NCBI RefSeq assembly: GCF_965137335.1
Contig: NZ_CBCRZD010000035.1
Reading direction: 5' to 3' (one strand)
DNA: 22,200 nt
From: Empedobacter stercoris
GTDB lineage: Bacteria; Bacteroidota; Bacteroidia; Flavobacteriales; Weeksellaceae
Shown piece after piece: positions 15,690 through 22,200 of this stretch. Positions within the stretch are counted from its first letter, which is position 1; every line of letters starts with the position of its first letter. The translations under genes and the position numbers were made by a program. A model generated the notes under the pieces. It was not told the origin of the DNA. It was given only the letters and a program-made list of their open reading frames with translations, and did no database searches.

Positions 15690-16946
15690 ATGAAAAAATC
15701 TGTAGCACAAATCATCCAAGAACAAGGTTATTTAGAAGGGATTAAAACCCAAGAAGACTTAAGTGAATTATTAAAAGAATTACATTCTGATCTATTAGAA
15801 GCCATGCTGCAAGGCGAACTTGAAGCACATTTGGGTTATTCCAAAAATGAGAAAAGTGATAATTCAAATGCACGTAATGGCACAACTTCAAAACGTTTAA
15901 AAAGCGAATATGGAGAATCTGCGATAGAAGTTCCACGAGATCGTGAAGGGAGTTTTGAGCCAATTATTGTACCTAAGCATCAATCCAAATCAGTTTCCGT
16001 TGAAAATATGGTGATTTCGTTATACGCTAAAGGTCTAAGTGTTTCGGATATTGAACAGGAACTTTACGAATTATATGGCTATAAACTCTCTACATCAGCG
16101 ATATCCATCATTACAGATAAAGTGAATAGTTAAGTATTGGATTGCAAAATTTCCCCTTAGAATCGGTTTATTGCATTGTTTGGATGGATGGTATTGTGTT
16201 TAAGGTTCGTCAAGGCGGAAAAGTAATCAATAAAACGATTTATTTAGCTGTTGGTTTAAACCGTGAAGGTCACAAGGAAATCCTTAGAATGTGGCTTGGA
16301 GAGAACGAATCTGCTTCTTTTTGGCAAAGTGTAATGACAGATTTAAAAGCGCGTGGTGTAGAAGATATTTTGATTACAGTAACTGATAATTTGAACGGAT
16401 TTACAGGGGCAATCACCAATATTTTTCCTCAAGCGAACATACAAATTTGCGTGGTTCACCTAATGCAAAGCATTCGTAAATTCCTTATAAAATCAATAAA
16501 ATATAACATGAACAAATTCGAAATTCAGCTCGATATGTGGTTTGGAAAGATAAAAAAGAGTTTACCTCAGACATGAAATTGATTTATAATGCGACAAATA
16601 GAGAGATGGTAGCTCATGAATTAGATCGATTTGCAGAAAAATGGAATCAAAAATATCTCTACGCAATACAATCTTGGAGAAACAACTGGGACGAATTAAC
16701 GTATTTTTCGGCTTTCCGCTCGAAATTAGAAAAATTATTTATACCACCAATCTAATCGAAAATCTGAACGGAAAAGTGCGTAAATACACCAAAAACAAGA
16801 TGGTTTTTCCAACGGACGATGCCCTGAAAAAGTCGGTTTATCTATCCTTAATGCAAATTTCTAAGAAATGGACACAACCAATTCACAATTAGGGAATTAT
16901 TTTGAATCAATTTTTAACTATATTTGAAAAAAGGGTTCAACTGTAA
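15690..16946 (+). pseudogene. IS256-family (Mutator-type) transposase, multiply disrupted
   Basis: The sequence encodes a Mutator-like DDE transposase. The N-terminal region EAMLQGELEAHLGYSKNEK is typical, WMDG and VTDNLNGF carry the two catalytic Asp, and TNLIENLNGKVR carries the catalytic Glu. Compared with copy B, lesions include a TAA at 16131-16133 next to a 1-bp deletion near 16146-16151, and a 60-bp foreign block at 16460-16519 replacing 7 bp (net frameshift). There is also a 1-bp deletion near 16701 and a TAG near 16890 in place of a Trp codon. It cannot make a functional transposase, although its terminal repeats and target duplication remain intact. Confidence 0.92.
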
Positions 16947-16962
16947 AAAAACAGTCAAACCC
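16933..16962 (+). terminator. Conserved hairpin at the 3' end of IS256 copy A
   Basis: GGGTT/AACCC and ACTG/CAGT form a two-part stem with a CA/CA internal loop. It contains the original transposase stop codon. The same structure with a compensating base-pair change is present in copy B (20896-20922), which supports a real RNA or DNA structure. Confidence 0.65.
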
Positions 16963-16999
16963 ATCTTATTTCTATTTACACAAAATTGTGGACAGTGTC

Positions 17000-17007
17000 A
17001 AATATTC
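17000..17007. repeat. Target site duplication (right), AAATATTC
   Basis: An exact repeat of 15595-15602 immediately after the right end of IS256 copy A. Joining the two flanks reconstructs the pre-insertion sequence, in which the nuclease gene lay about 50 bp from the end of the minus-strand membrane-protein gene. Confidence 0.92.
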
Positions 17008-17045
17008 AATTTTTTATATTTCTTGTAGCTAAAAAAAATAAGATT

Positions 17046-17834
17046 TTACGGTTCTTTGTTCAGAATATATTTTGTTAAAATATACTTGGTAACAGGTTTC
17101 AATGTTTTACCATTTTCGGGATGCAAACCATAATTTGTATAAAATTCGATTTCACCATCTTTCTTGGTGTACCAAACTTTGTCTATAGCATTTTCAAAAT
17201 TTAGTGTGTCAATTCGAGTGATTTTTTTCAATTGAAAAACAGTTTCGTTATATGGAACAGCATTCATTTGTGGAGAAGTTTCTTCGCACTCAATTGCTTC
17301 ATAATGATTTTCTTTCCAAATCATACAAGATGAATTTTGATTGATTGAATTAAGAAATAAATTACCTGCAACCAAAGCAGTTGTAACTCCGCTTCCTATA
17401 ATTATTTTATTTTTTTGAAGTTTGATTTTATCTAGGAAAAGTTTCTTTTTAGTAGATTTTTTTGTTTCTATAAAATTCTCAGAATTAATATTTTCATTCA
17501 GATGATGATATTCTACAAAGTTAGGTTTTACTTTCTCACCTTTTTTTTCTTCAATTATAGTATTTTGAAATAGTTGGTTGAAATACCCAAAATTTTCATA
17601 ATCGATATAATGAGCAAGAATGTTTAATGTATCAATAGAGATATTTTTTTCATTGATTTCATTTTTCTCTAAAGATTCATAATATCTCGAAATAGTTTTT
17701 GCGCTAATCGAGAAATTATAATCATCAATAAAAATTGTATTTAGATAAGTTGATATCGCATTCTTACTTGAGCAACCACAATCTCTTTTTGCTTTCTCAA
17801 AAACTTTTTCGAATAACTTTTTTTTCGTAGACAT
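17046..17834 (-). CDS. Single-pass membrane protein with helical, possibly HTH-like N-terminus, unknown function
   Basis: From the ATG at 17834 this is 262 residues; an upstream ATG at 17876 adds 14 residues lying in the repeat-rich control region. Residues 1-95 are helical and cytosolic. They contain a Cys-Gly-Cys (CGCSSKNAISTYLN) and a segment FSISAKTISRYYESLEK that looks like a helix-turn-helix, though DNA binding is unproven. A basic linker precedes one membrane helix at about 143-163. The C-terminal hundred residues would be periplasmic and include CMIWKENHYEAIEC, two cysteines that could pair. I recall similar lineage-restricted proteins in Flavobacteriia but no assigned function. The architecture suggests a membrane-tethered regulator. 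It is divergent from the small-protein/kinase genes, with phased repeats between them. Confidence 0.65.
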   Translation of the reverse strand: MSTKKKLFEKVFEKAKRDCGCSSKNAISTYLNTIFIDDYNFSISAKTISRYYESLEKNEINEKNISIDTLNILAHYIDYENFGYFNQLFQNTIIEEKKGEKVKPNFVEYHHLNENINSENFIETKKSTKKKLFLDKIKLQKNKIIIGSGVTTALVAGNLFLNSINQNSSCMIWKENHYEAIECEETSPQMNAVPYNETVFQLKKITRIDTLNFENAIDKVWYTKKDGEIEFYTNYGLHPENGKTLKPVTKYILTKYILNKEP

Positions 17835-18187
17835 TTCACTTTTAATTCTTTTACAAAGTAGACAAAAATTGGACAAAATAAATTACGGTTTCACGTAAAA
17901 CAGACTGTCTAATAATTGTCCAAAACTTGTCTAATGTTTGTCTAACAGTTATTTGTGTCTCTGCATTCTCTTTGCCATAGAAATCAATATAAAAACAAAA
18001 TAACTTGATTTCTAAAAATGTAGTGTTGAAAATAGTTGAGGTCAACTGAAGGGAAGCATTTTCCTTAACTGTTTTCATACTGCAAAAACTTCCCATAAAA
18101 GAAGCGCTTCTTTTTTCTCGTGTACACTGCTCGTAATCTGTTTTGCGAGAAAGAACACCTATGTAAAAATTAATAAAATTTAAAATT
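17835..18187. promoter_or_regulatory. Divergent control region
   Basis: This 353-bp intergenic stretch between the minus-strand membrane-protein gene and the 51-aa gene contains no convincing gene. It holds the phased TTGTC boxes, a palindrome AGTTGAGGTCAACT (18034-18047), a dyad centred in GAAGCGCTTC (18097-18114), and TTTCTCG (18114-18120) able to pair with CGAGAAA (18146-18152) in a leader RNA. I could not identify a perfect TAnnTTTG promoter. Confidence 0.5.
17861..17948. repeat. Cluster of six TTGTC(T/C)A boxes with 11-bp phasing
   Basis: On the plus strand, CTGTCTAATAA, TTGTCCAAAAC, TTGTCTAATGT and TTGTCTAACAG follow without gaps at 17905, 17916, 17927 and 17938, each 11 bp long. On the minus strand, two further TTGTC boxes (seen as GACAA at 17861 and 17872) are also 11 bp apart. 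One helical turn per box would put bound proteins on the same DNA face, so this is a likely operator array. Confidence 0.75.
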
Positions 18188-18343
18188 ATGTTCGAAATAT
18201 TATTCGCTTTACTGGGATTCTTTTTTCCAAATCAAAATGCGCATACAATAACACAAGATCAACACCCAATTGTACAAACATCTATAGATAGTATGGATGG
18301 AGATACGAACGGAGAAACAGGAGGATTACCTCCAAAAAAATAA
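18188..18343 (+). CDS. Small protein, 51 aa, unknown
   Basis: The ATG at 18188 opens a 51-codon frame ending TAA at 18341-18343. The N-terminus MFEILFALLGFFFPNQNAH is hydrophobic, and the rest is polar and acidic with a Gly-Pro ending (GETGGLPPKK). It is followed seven bases later by a strong terminator and precedes a TPR sensor kinase, so it is probably transcribed alone from the control region upstream. The frame's codon use and the abrupt hydrophobic/polar split look like a genuine membrane or secreted small protein. A signalling peptide read by the kinase is a speculative possibility. No homolog comes to mind. Confidence 0.6.
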   Translation: MFEILFALLGFFFPNQNAHTITQDQHPIVQTSIDSMDGDTNGETGGLPPKK

Positions 18344-18349
18344 ACTGTT

Positions 18350-18377
18350 AACGGATAGAGAAATCTATCCGTTTTTT
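18350..18377 (+). terminator. Strong intrinsic terminator with GAAA tetraloop
   Basis: AACGGATAGA (18350-18359) pairs with TCTATCCGTT (18364-18373) around a GAAA loop, followed by T-rich sequence to 18377. It sits between the 51-aa gene and the kinase start only 30 bp later, so the kinase may depend on read-through or on a promoter overlapping this hairpin. Confidence 0.88.
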
Positions 18378-18406
18378 CTTTAGCTTTATTGAGTAATTGA
18401 AATGGT

Positions 18407-20080
18407 TTGAGAAAAGGTTTATTTTTTATTTTTTTACTACTTATTTTTTCGTGTCAATCGACTGAAAAAAAGCAAATTGAAGAAGAGTCAAGTTCGGATA
18501 ATAAAGCCTATGATATTGCATGGGAATTTTATGAAAAACAAGAAAGTGATAGTGCTTATATTTATTTTAACAAAGCGAAAGATATTTTTCTGATACAAAA
18601 TAATAAACATCAAGCTGCTAAATGTTTAATTAATATGGCTTATATAAGCCATTACAAGGGAGATTGGTTTGGGAGTCAGGAATTAAATATAGAAGCTATC
18701 AAATTATTAAACCCTCAAATCAAAGAGGAGAAAGAAACTTTATCGAGTGCTTATAATAGTTTAGGGCAAAGTACGCATGAATTAAAAAACTATAAAGAAG
18801 CGATAAATTATTACCAAAAAGCAATAGATTTCACGAAAGATGAGAGTGCTTTTATTATCAACCAAAATAATATTGCCAATAGTTATCGTTACAATAATCA
18901 ATTTGATGAAGCAATCAAGATTTATCAAGAGTTGTTGAAAGATAAAAATATCACCGAAAATCAAAAAGAATATGCACGTGTTTTAGATAATTTAGCGTAC
19001 ATAAAATGGTTGCAAAATAAAAACCGAGTTGTAAAAAATGAGTTAAACAAAGCATTGAATATTCGAATACAAGAAAATGATTTGTGGGGACAAAATGCAA
19101 GTTATGCACATTTAACAGATTATTTCTCCGATAAAGATGTTAAAAAAGCATTGGATTTTGCTTATAAGAGAAAAACAATTGTATTTGAGAATAAGAGTGT
19201 GGATGATCAATTAGAAGTTTATCAGCAATTGATTTTACTTGAAAACCCTTCGAATTCTAAAAAATATTTTGAAGCTTATCAAAAACTCAATGATAGCATT
19301 CAATTAGTACGCAATAAAGCGAAAAATCAATTTGCATTGATTCGTTTTGATTCAGAAAAAAATAAAGCAAATTTTTTAAAAGCTGAAGCCGAAAACGAAA
19401 AGAAAAAGAATAAAATTTTAAGCTTATATATTGTTGTTATTTTGTTGTTGTTGCTTTTGTGTTTCGCATATTTTTGGCACAAAAGAAGAAAACAAAAATT
19501 AGAACAAGAAAAAGTTTTAGAGGTAAAGAAAACAGAGTTAAAATATTCAAAAAAAGTACATGACAAGGTGGCAAACGGAATTTACCATGTGATGTCTGAT
19601 ATAGAAAATAAATCGGAATTTAATCGAGATGAAATTTTAGATAAATTAGAAGAAGTTTATGAAATATCACGGGATATTTCGTATGATAAAAAGGATGAAG
19701 CGCAACATGAAAATTTTGCAGCTAAATTATCACAATTAATAAGTTCTTTTGATTCGGATAAGGCTAAAATATATTTGATCGGAAACGAAAATGAGCTTTG
19801 GTCAATTATTTCTCACCAAGCTAAAGCAGAGATTTTTTTGGTCATACAAGAGTTATTGACGAATATGAAAAAACATAGTCAAGCTTCGCGAGTTGTCTTG
19901 AATTTCAAACAAGAAAATCAACAATTTTTCATGAATTATTCGGATAACGGAATTGGAATTTCGGAGTTAAATCCTAAAAATGGTTTGCAAAATACGGTTT
20001 CACGTATTTCTAGTTTAAAAGGAGATGTTATTTTTGACACAGAAAATGGTTTGAAAATCATTATCAAGTTTCCTATTTAA
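18407..20080 (+). CDS. TPR-containing lipoprotein-type sensor histidine kinase
   Basis: A 557-residue membrane sensor kinase. The only start that keeps the N-terminus is TTG at 18407, giving MRKGLFFIFLLLIFSC with lipobox Cys16; the nearest ATG (18402) is out of frame and hits TGA at once. Residues 30-300 are tetratricopeptide-like helices (YNSLGQSTHELKNYKEAINY and two or more further units), predicted periplasmic. A coiled segment leads to a membrane helix at about 338-356. The cytosolic part has a HisKA_3-like dimerisation helix with probable phospho-His385 (KVHDKVANGIYHV) and an HATPase domain with N-box QELLTNMKKHS (481-491), DNGIGI (513-518) and NGLQNT (525-530). It is 20 bp upstream of its response regulator. 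The stimulus is unknown. Confidence 0.88.
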   Translation: MRKGLFFIFLLLIFSCQSTEKKQIEEESSSDNKAYDIAWEFYEKQESDSAYIYFNKAKDIFLIQNNKHQAAKCLINMAYISHYKGDWFGSQELNIEAIKLLNPQIKEEKETLSSAYNSLGQSTHELKNYKEAINYYQKAIDFTKDESAFIINQNNIANSYRYNNQFDEAIKIYQELLKDKNITENQKEYARVLDNLAYIKWLQNKNRVVKNELNKALNIRIQENDLWGQNASYAHLTDYFSDKDVKKALDFAYKRKTIVFENKSVDDQLEVYQQLILLENPSNSKKYFEAYQKLNDSIQLVRNKAKNQFALIRFDSEKNKANFLKAEAENEKKKNKILSLYIVVILLLLLLCFAYFWHKRRKQKLEQEKVLEVKKTELKYSKKVHDKVANGIYHVMSDIENKSEFNRDEILDKLEEVYEISRDISYDKKDEAQHENFAAKLSQLISSFDSDKAKIYLIGNENELWSIISHQAKAEIFLVIQELLTNMKKHSQASRVVLNFKQENQQFFMNYSDNGIGISELNPKNGLQNTVSRISSLKGDVIFDTENGLKIIIKFPI

Positions 20081-20100
20081 CAACCTAATTTTTAAAAAAT

Positions 20101-20766
20101 ATGTTTAAAAAAGTATTGATTGCAGAAGATTTTGAAAGTTTTAATATTTCAGTTCAAAAAGTATTGAAGGATTTGAAAGTAGAAAATCCAGATTATGCTT
20201 TTTATTGCGATGATGCTTTTTTGAAAGTAAAGAAAGCTTTACACGACGAACAACCTTATGATTTATTGATTTCTGATTTATCATTTGAAGAAGATCATCG
20301 CGAACAAACTTTGAAAGTAGGAAAGGATTTGATTGAAGCTGTAAAAGCTATTCAACCTCATTTAAAAATTATTGTTTTTTCGGTAGAGAAAAAAGCTGAT
20401 ATGGTTGATAATCTTTTTAAAGAGTATGATATTGATGGATTTGTTGCAAAAGGAAGGGAAGATTCGAAAGAGTTAAAGAAAGCCATTCAAGCTGTTTTTG
20501 AGGGTGAAAAACATTTAGAATTAGAAATGAAACGTAGCATCAAACAAAAAAACACCTATGAAATTACCTCGTATGATGTTACGTTGGTTTCCTTGCTATC
20601 AAAAGGCGTTTTGTTAAAAGATATACCTAATTTTTTAGTAGATAGAAATATCAAACCTTCAAGTAAAAGTAGTGTAGAAAAAAGATTGAGCACCCTTAAA
20701 GAAACGTTAGAGGTATCAAGTAATCACCAATTAGTAGCTCTTTTTAAAGATTTGGGAAGTATATGA
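20101..20766 (+). CDS. Response regulator with C-terminal helix-turn-helix-like domain
   Basis: A 221-residue two-component response regulator. The receiver domain occupies about residues 1-135. Acidic residues at 9-10 (AED), phosphoacceptor Asp59 in LLISDLSFEED and the late VAKG lysine form the phosphorylation pocket. The C-terminal 65 residues (ITSYDVTLVSLLSKGVLLKDIPNFL through VEKRLSTLKETL) resemble a LuxR/NarL-type DNA-binding fold with a Bacteroidota-specific sequence. It follows the TPR kinase by 20 bp and is surely its partner. The phased TTGTC boxes 2.2 kb upstream are candidate binding sites, an inference from proximity. A weak hairpin after the stop (20779-20802) may end the transcript. 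Confidence 0.88.
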   Translation: MFKKVLIAEDFESFNISVQKVLKDLKVENPDYAFYCDDAFLKVKKALHDEQPYDLLISDLSFEEDHREQTLKVGKDLIEAVKAIQPHLKIIVFSVEKKADMVDNLFKEYDIDGFVAKGREDSKELKKAIQAVFEGEKHLELEMKRSIKQKNTYEITSYDVTLVSLLSKGVLLKDIPNFLVDRNIKPSSKSSVEKRLSTLKETLEVSSNHQLVALFKDLGSI

Positions 20767-20778
20767 TAAATAAAGAGG

Positions 20779-20802
20779 CTGTCTCAATTTTTTATGAGAT
20801 AG
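20779..20802 (+). terminator. Weak hairpin after the response regulator gene
   Basis: CTGTCTCA (20779-20786) pairs with TGAGATAG (20795-20802) with one G-T wobble and an 8-nt T-rich loop. There is no T-tract downstream, so it is at best a degenerate terminator. Confidence 0.35.
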
Positions 20803-20895
20803 GGTGAAAATTTTCATTATGAAACTATTCTTAAATAGTACCAAGAAAAACAATAATAGACACTGTCCAAAATTTTGTGTAAACATATTTTAGAT

Positions 20896-20922
20896 GGGTT
20901 TGACTATTTTATAGTTGAACCC
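20896..20922 (-). terminator. Conserved hairpin at the 3' end of IS256 copy B
   Basis: GGGTT/AACCC plus ACTAT/ATAGT form the same two-part stem as in copy A, with TG/TG internal mismatches. The pair that is G-C in copy A is replaced here by A-T on both arms, preserving the stem. The transposase stop codon lies within it. Confidence 0.65.
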
Positions 20923-22025
20923 TTTTTTCAAATATAGCTAAAAATTGATTTAAAATTAATCCCCAGTTTTGAATTGGTTTTGTCCATTTTTTGGATATTT
21001 GCATTAAGGATAAATATACCGATTTTTTAAGCGCATCATCCGTTGGGAAAACCATCTTATTTTTAGTGTATTTACGGACTTTTCCATTTAGATTTTCAAT
21101 TAAATTAGTGGTATATATAATTTTTCTAATTTCTACCGGGAAGTCAAAAAATACGGTTAATTCGTCCCAATTCTTTCTCCAAGATTGTATTGCATAAGGA
21201 TACTTTTGATTCCATTTTTCTGCAAAACGATCTAATTCATGCGCCGCCATTTCTCTGCTTGTCGCATTATAAATTAATTTCATATCCGAAGTAAACTCTA
21301 TTTTATCTTTCCTCACTACATATCGAGCTGAATTTCTGATCTGATGAACTACACAAATTTGCGTTTTTGTTTGAGGGAAAATATTGCTAATTGCTTGTGT
21401 AAAGCCATTAAAATTATCGGTTACAGAAACCAAAATATCTTCCACACCACGAACTTTTAAATCTGTCATTACACCTTGCCAAAAAGCAGCAGACTCGTTC
21501 TCTCCAAGCCACATTCCAAGGATTTCTTTGTATCCTTCACGGTTTAGACCAACGGCTAAATAAATAGTCTTATTTATCACTTTTCCGGCTTGTCGAACTT
21601 TAAAAACGATACCGTCCATCCAAACAATGCAATAAACCGATTCTAATGGACGGTTTTGCCAATCTAATACTTGCTGATTCACTTTATCGGTGATAATAGA
21701 TATCGCAGAAGTAGAGAGTTTATAACCATATAATTCGTGAAGTTCCGATTCGATATCCGATACACTCAGACCTTTAGCGTATAGCGATATCACCATATTT
21801 TCGACTGAAACTGATTTGGATTGATGCTTTGGAACAATTATAGGCTCAAAACTACCCTCTCGATCACGTGGAACTTCTATTGTAGATTCTCCGTATTCGC
21901 TTTTTATACGTTTGGAAGTAGTCCCATTTCGTGAATTAGAATTATCACTTTTTTCATTTTTTTAATAGCCTAAATGTGCTTCAAGCTCGCCATGGAGCAT
22001 GGCTTCTAATAATTCTGAATCATTA
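20909..22025 (-). pseudogene. IS256-family transposase, nonsense codon and 5' truncation
   Basis: The longest open part from an ATG (21796 to 20909) gives 295 residues containing WMDG, VTDNFNGF and TNLIENLNGKVR, so all three DDE residues survive. Upstream the frame continues in homology with copy A through SVSVENM, EVPRDREGSFEP and SNSRNGTTSK, but a TAA at 21962-21964 replaces the Ser codon of LGYSKNEK. Beyond it the N-terminal portion is cut near 22025. A product starting at an internal codon would lack the N-terminal DNA-binding region, so activity is doubtful. Apart from these two defects the reading frame is clean, making it much younger or better preserved than copy A. Confidence 0.9.
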
Positions 22026-22200
22026 GCGTCCTAAACGTTAAAAGAAAGCGTAAAAAAAGCGCGTAAATTTCGGATCTCAAATTATCTTTGAGTTGGACAC
22101 CAAAAAAACACGCGCTTGATGGTAAATATAACATTGTTTTCTCAGATAATAACAAAACTTAACCGCTCAAATTTCAAAAAATTAGTAAACGAAAAGCAAA
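22026..22200 (+). mobile_element. IS4-family insertion sequence, left part (runs off the window)
   Basis: Unrelated sequence begins at about 22022-22030 inside IS256 copy B and leads to a transposase start at 22119. The exact left terminus cannot be fixed because the other end is outside the window. A leader hairpin is visible: AAGCGCG (22057-22063) with CGCGCTT (22111-22117), enclosing CTCAAA/TTTGAG (22076-22092). This puts a stem directly in front of the transposase ATG. Confidence 0.65.
22119..22200 (+). CDS. IS4-family transposase, N-terminal fragment (DUF4372-type)
   Basis: The first 27 codons from ATG 22119 read MVNITLFSQIITKLNRSNF and then KKLVNEKQ, open to the window edge. The pattern T-L-F-S-Q-I-I near the start followed by F-x-K-L-V matches the N-terminal DUF4372 domain of IS4-family transposases common in Bacteroidota, whose next segment is usually a WDQ-containing motif. 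The catalytic DDE region is beyond the window, so integrity cannot be judged. Confidence 0.7.
   Translation, partial: MVNITLFSQIITKLNRSNFKKLVNEKQ

Larger units (their letters stand above)
15603..16999 (+). mobile_element. IS256-family insertion sequence, copy A (complete ends, dead transposase)
   Basis: A 1397-bp element bounded by imperfect terminal inverted repeats. The left end begins GACAGTCTCCAAAGAACTG and continues to TGTGTAAACA (15603-15629). The right end, read inward on the minus strand, is GACACTGTCCACAATTTTG then TGTAAAT (16974-16999). Perfect 8-bp duplications flank it, so it inserted as a single unit 15 bp beyond the nuclease stop without breaking a gene. The transposase it carries has several lesions. 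A second, related copy lies inverted from 20859. Confidence 0.93.
20859..22025 (-). mobile_element. IS256-family insertion sequence, copy B (inverted, 5' end truncated)
   Basis: The right terminal repeat GACACTGTCCAAAATTTTG followed by TGTAAACA is at 20859-20885 and matches copy A's right end closely. The element runs toward higher coordinates on the minus strand and remains alignable with copy A to about 22021-22025, after which the sequence is unrelated. Its left terminal repeat is therefore absent from the window, apparently displaced by an IS4-family insertion. The flanking 8 bp at the right end is CAATAATA. Its duplicate cannot be seen. Confidence 0.9.

Noticed and set aside
17851..18096. 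81-residue minus-strand open frame over the control region
   Set aside because: It spans the phased repeats, has no family-like pattern, and overlaps the start of the better-supported membrane-protein gene. It is probably a chance frame.
17884..20007. Shared 14-mer TACGGTTTCACGTA at 17884 and again inside the kinase gene at about 19994
   Set aside because: One shared 14-mer is about what chance gives in a window of this size, and the second copy is coding sequence.
20771..20802. AAAGAGGCTGTCTCA as the end of another insertion sequence
   Set aside because: Only one half of such an end-like sequence is visible, with no second end, transposase or duplication nearby. A degenerate terminator explains it as well.
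15603..22025. Two inverted IS256 copies flanking the membrane-protein/small-protein/kinase/regulator block, suggesting a composite transposon
   Set aside because: Copy A has its own perfect 8-bp duplication, so it inserted alone. The copies also differ in sequence and in degree of decay, which is not expected for the two ends of one recent composite transposon.

Overview
The window is AT-rich chromosomal DNA from a Bacteroidota bacterium, most likely class Flavobacteriia. An Empedobacter/Weeksellaceae-type host is my guess from overall resemblance only. Supporting signs are the gene families: a two-heme reaction-centre-type cytochrome c, bshA for bacillithiol synthesis, the rlmD / DUF6452-like / DUF6048-like block, and a NagZ-type glycosidase joined to a serine hydrolase. 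Shine-Dalgarno sequences are also generally absent, and there is a TAnnTTTG-type promoter box in front of rlmD.

Positions 1-11376 are ordinary core genome. In order they hold: an exported diheme cytochrome c; a convergent TerC/Alx membrane protein, the two sharing a 40-bp perfect palindromic terminator; a GH3 N-acetylhexosaminidase whose C-terminal serine-hydrolase module is split off by a -1 frameshift at an A9 run; bshA; lon; and, on the minus strand, rlmD followed by a DUF6452-like lipoprotein gene and an overlapping DUF6048-like outer-membrane protein gene.

Positions 11538-15587 are an AT-rich accessory operon of four tightly coupled genes: a four-helix membrane protein with a large predicted periplasmic helical domain; a P-loop GTPase with Walker A and SKWD motifs; a protein with an N-terminal globular domain (possibly GAP1-N-like), a coiled coil, one membrane helix and a periplasmic tail; and a lipoprotein staphylococcal-type nuclease with all catalytic residues. 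I read it as a possible membrane-spanning GTPase/nuclease conflict or envelope system. This is the best candidate for an undescribed system in the window.

Positions 15603-16999 are a complete but genetically dead IS256-family element (inverted repeats, perfect 8-bp target duplication AAATATTC, multiply broken transposase), inserted 15 nt after the nuclease gene. Between it and a second, inverted IS256 copy (from 20859) lie a minus-strand gene for a single-pass membrane protein of unknown function, a divergent control region with phased 11-bp TTGTC(T/C)A boxes, a 51-aa small protein gene with its own terminator, a TPR-containing lipoprotein-type sensor kinase read from a TTG start, and its response regulator. 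The second IS256 copy has a nonsense codon and is cut at its 5' end by an IS4-family (DUF4372-type) element, whose transposase gene runs off the right edge of the window. I recognise no rRNA, tRNA or CRISPR array.
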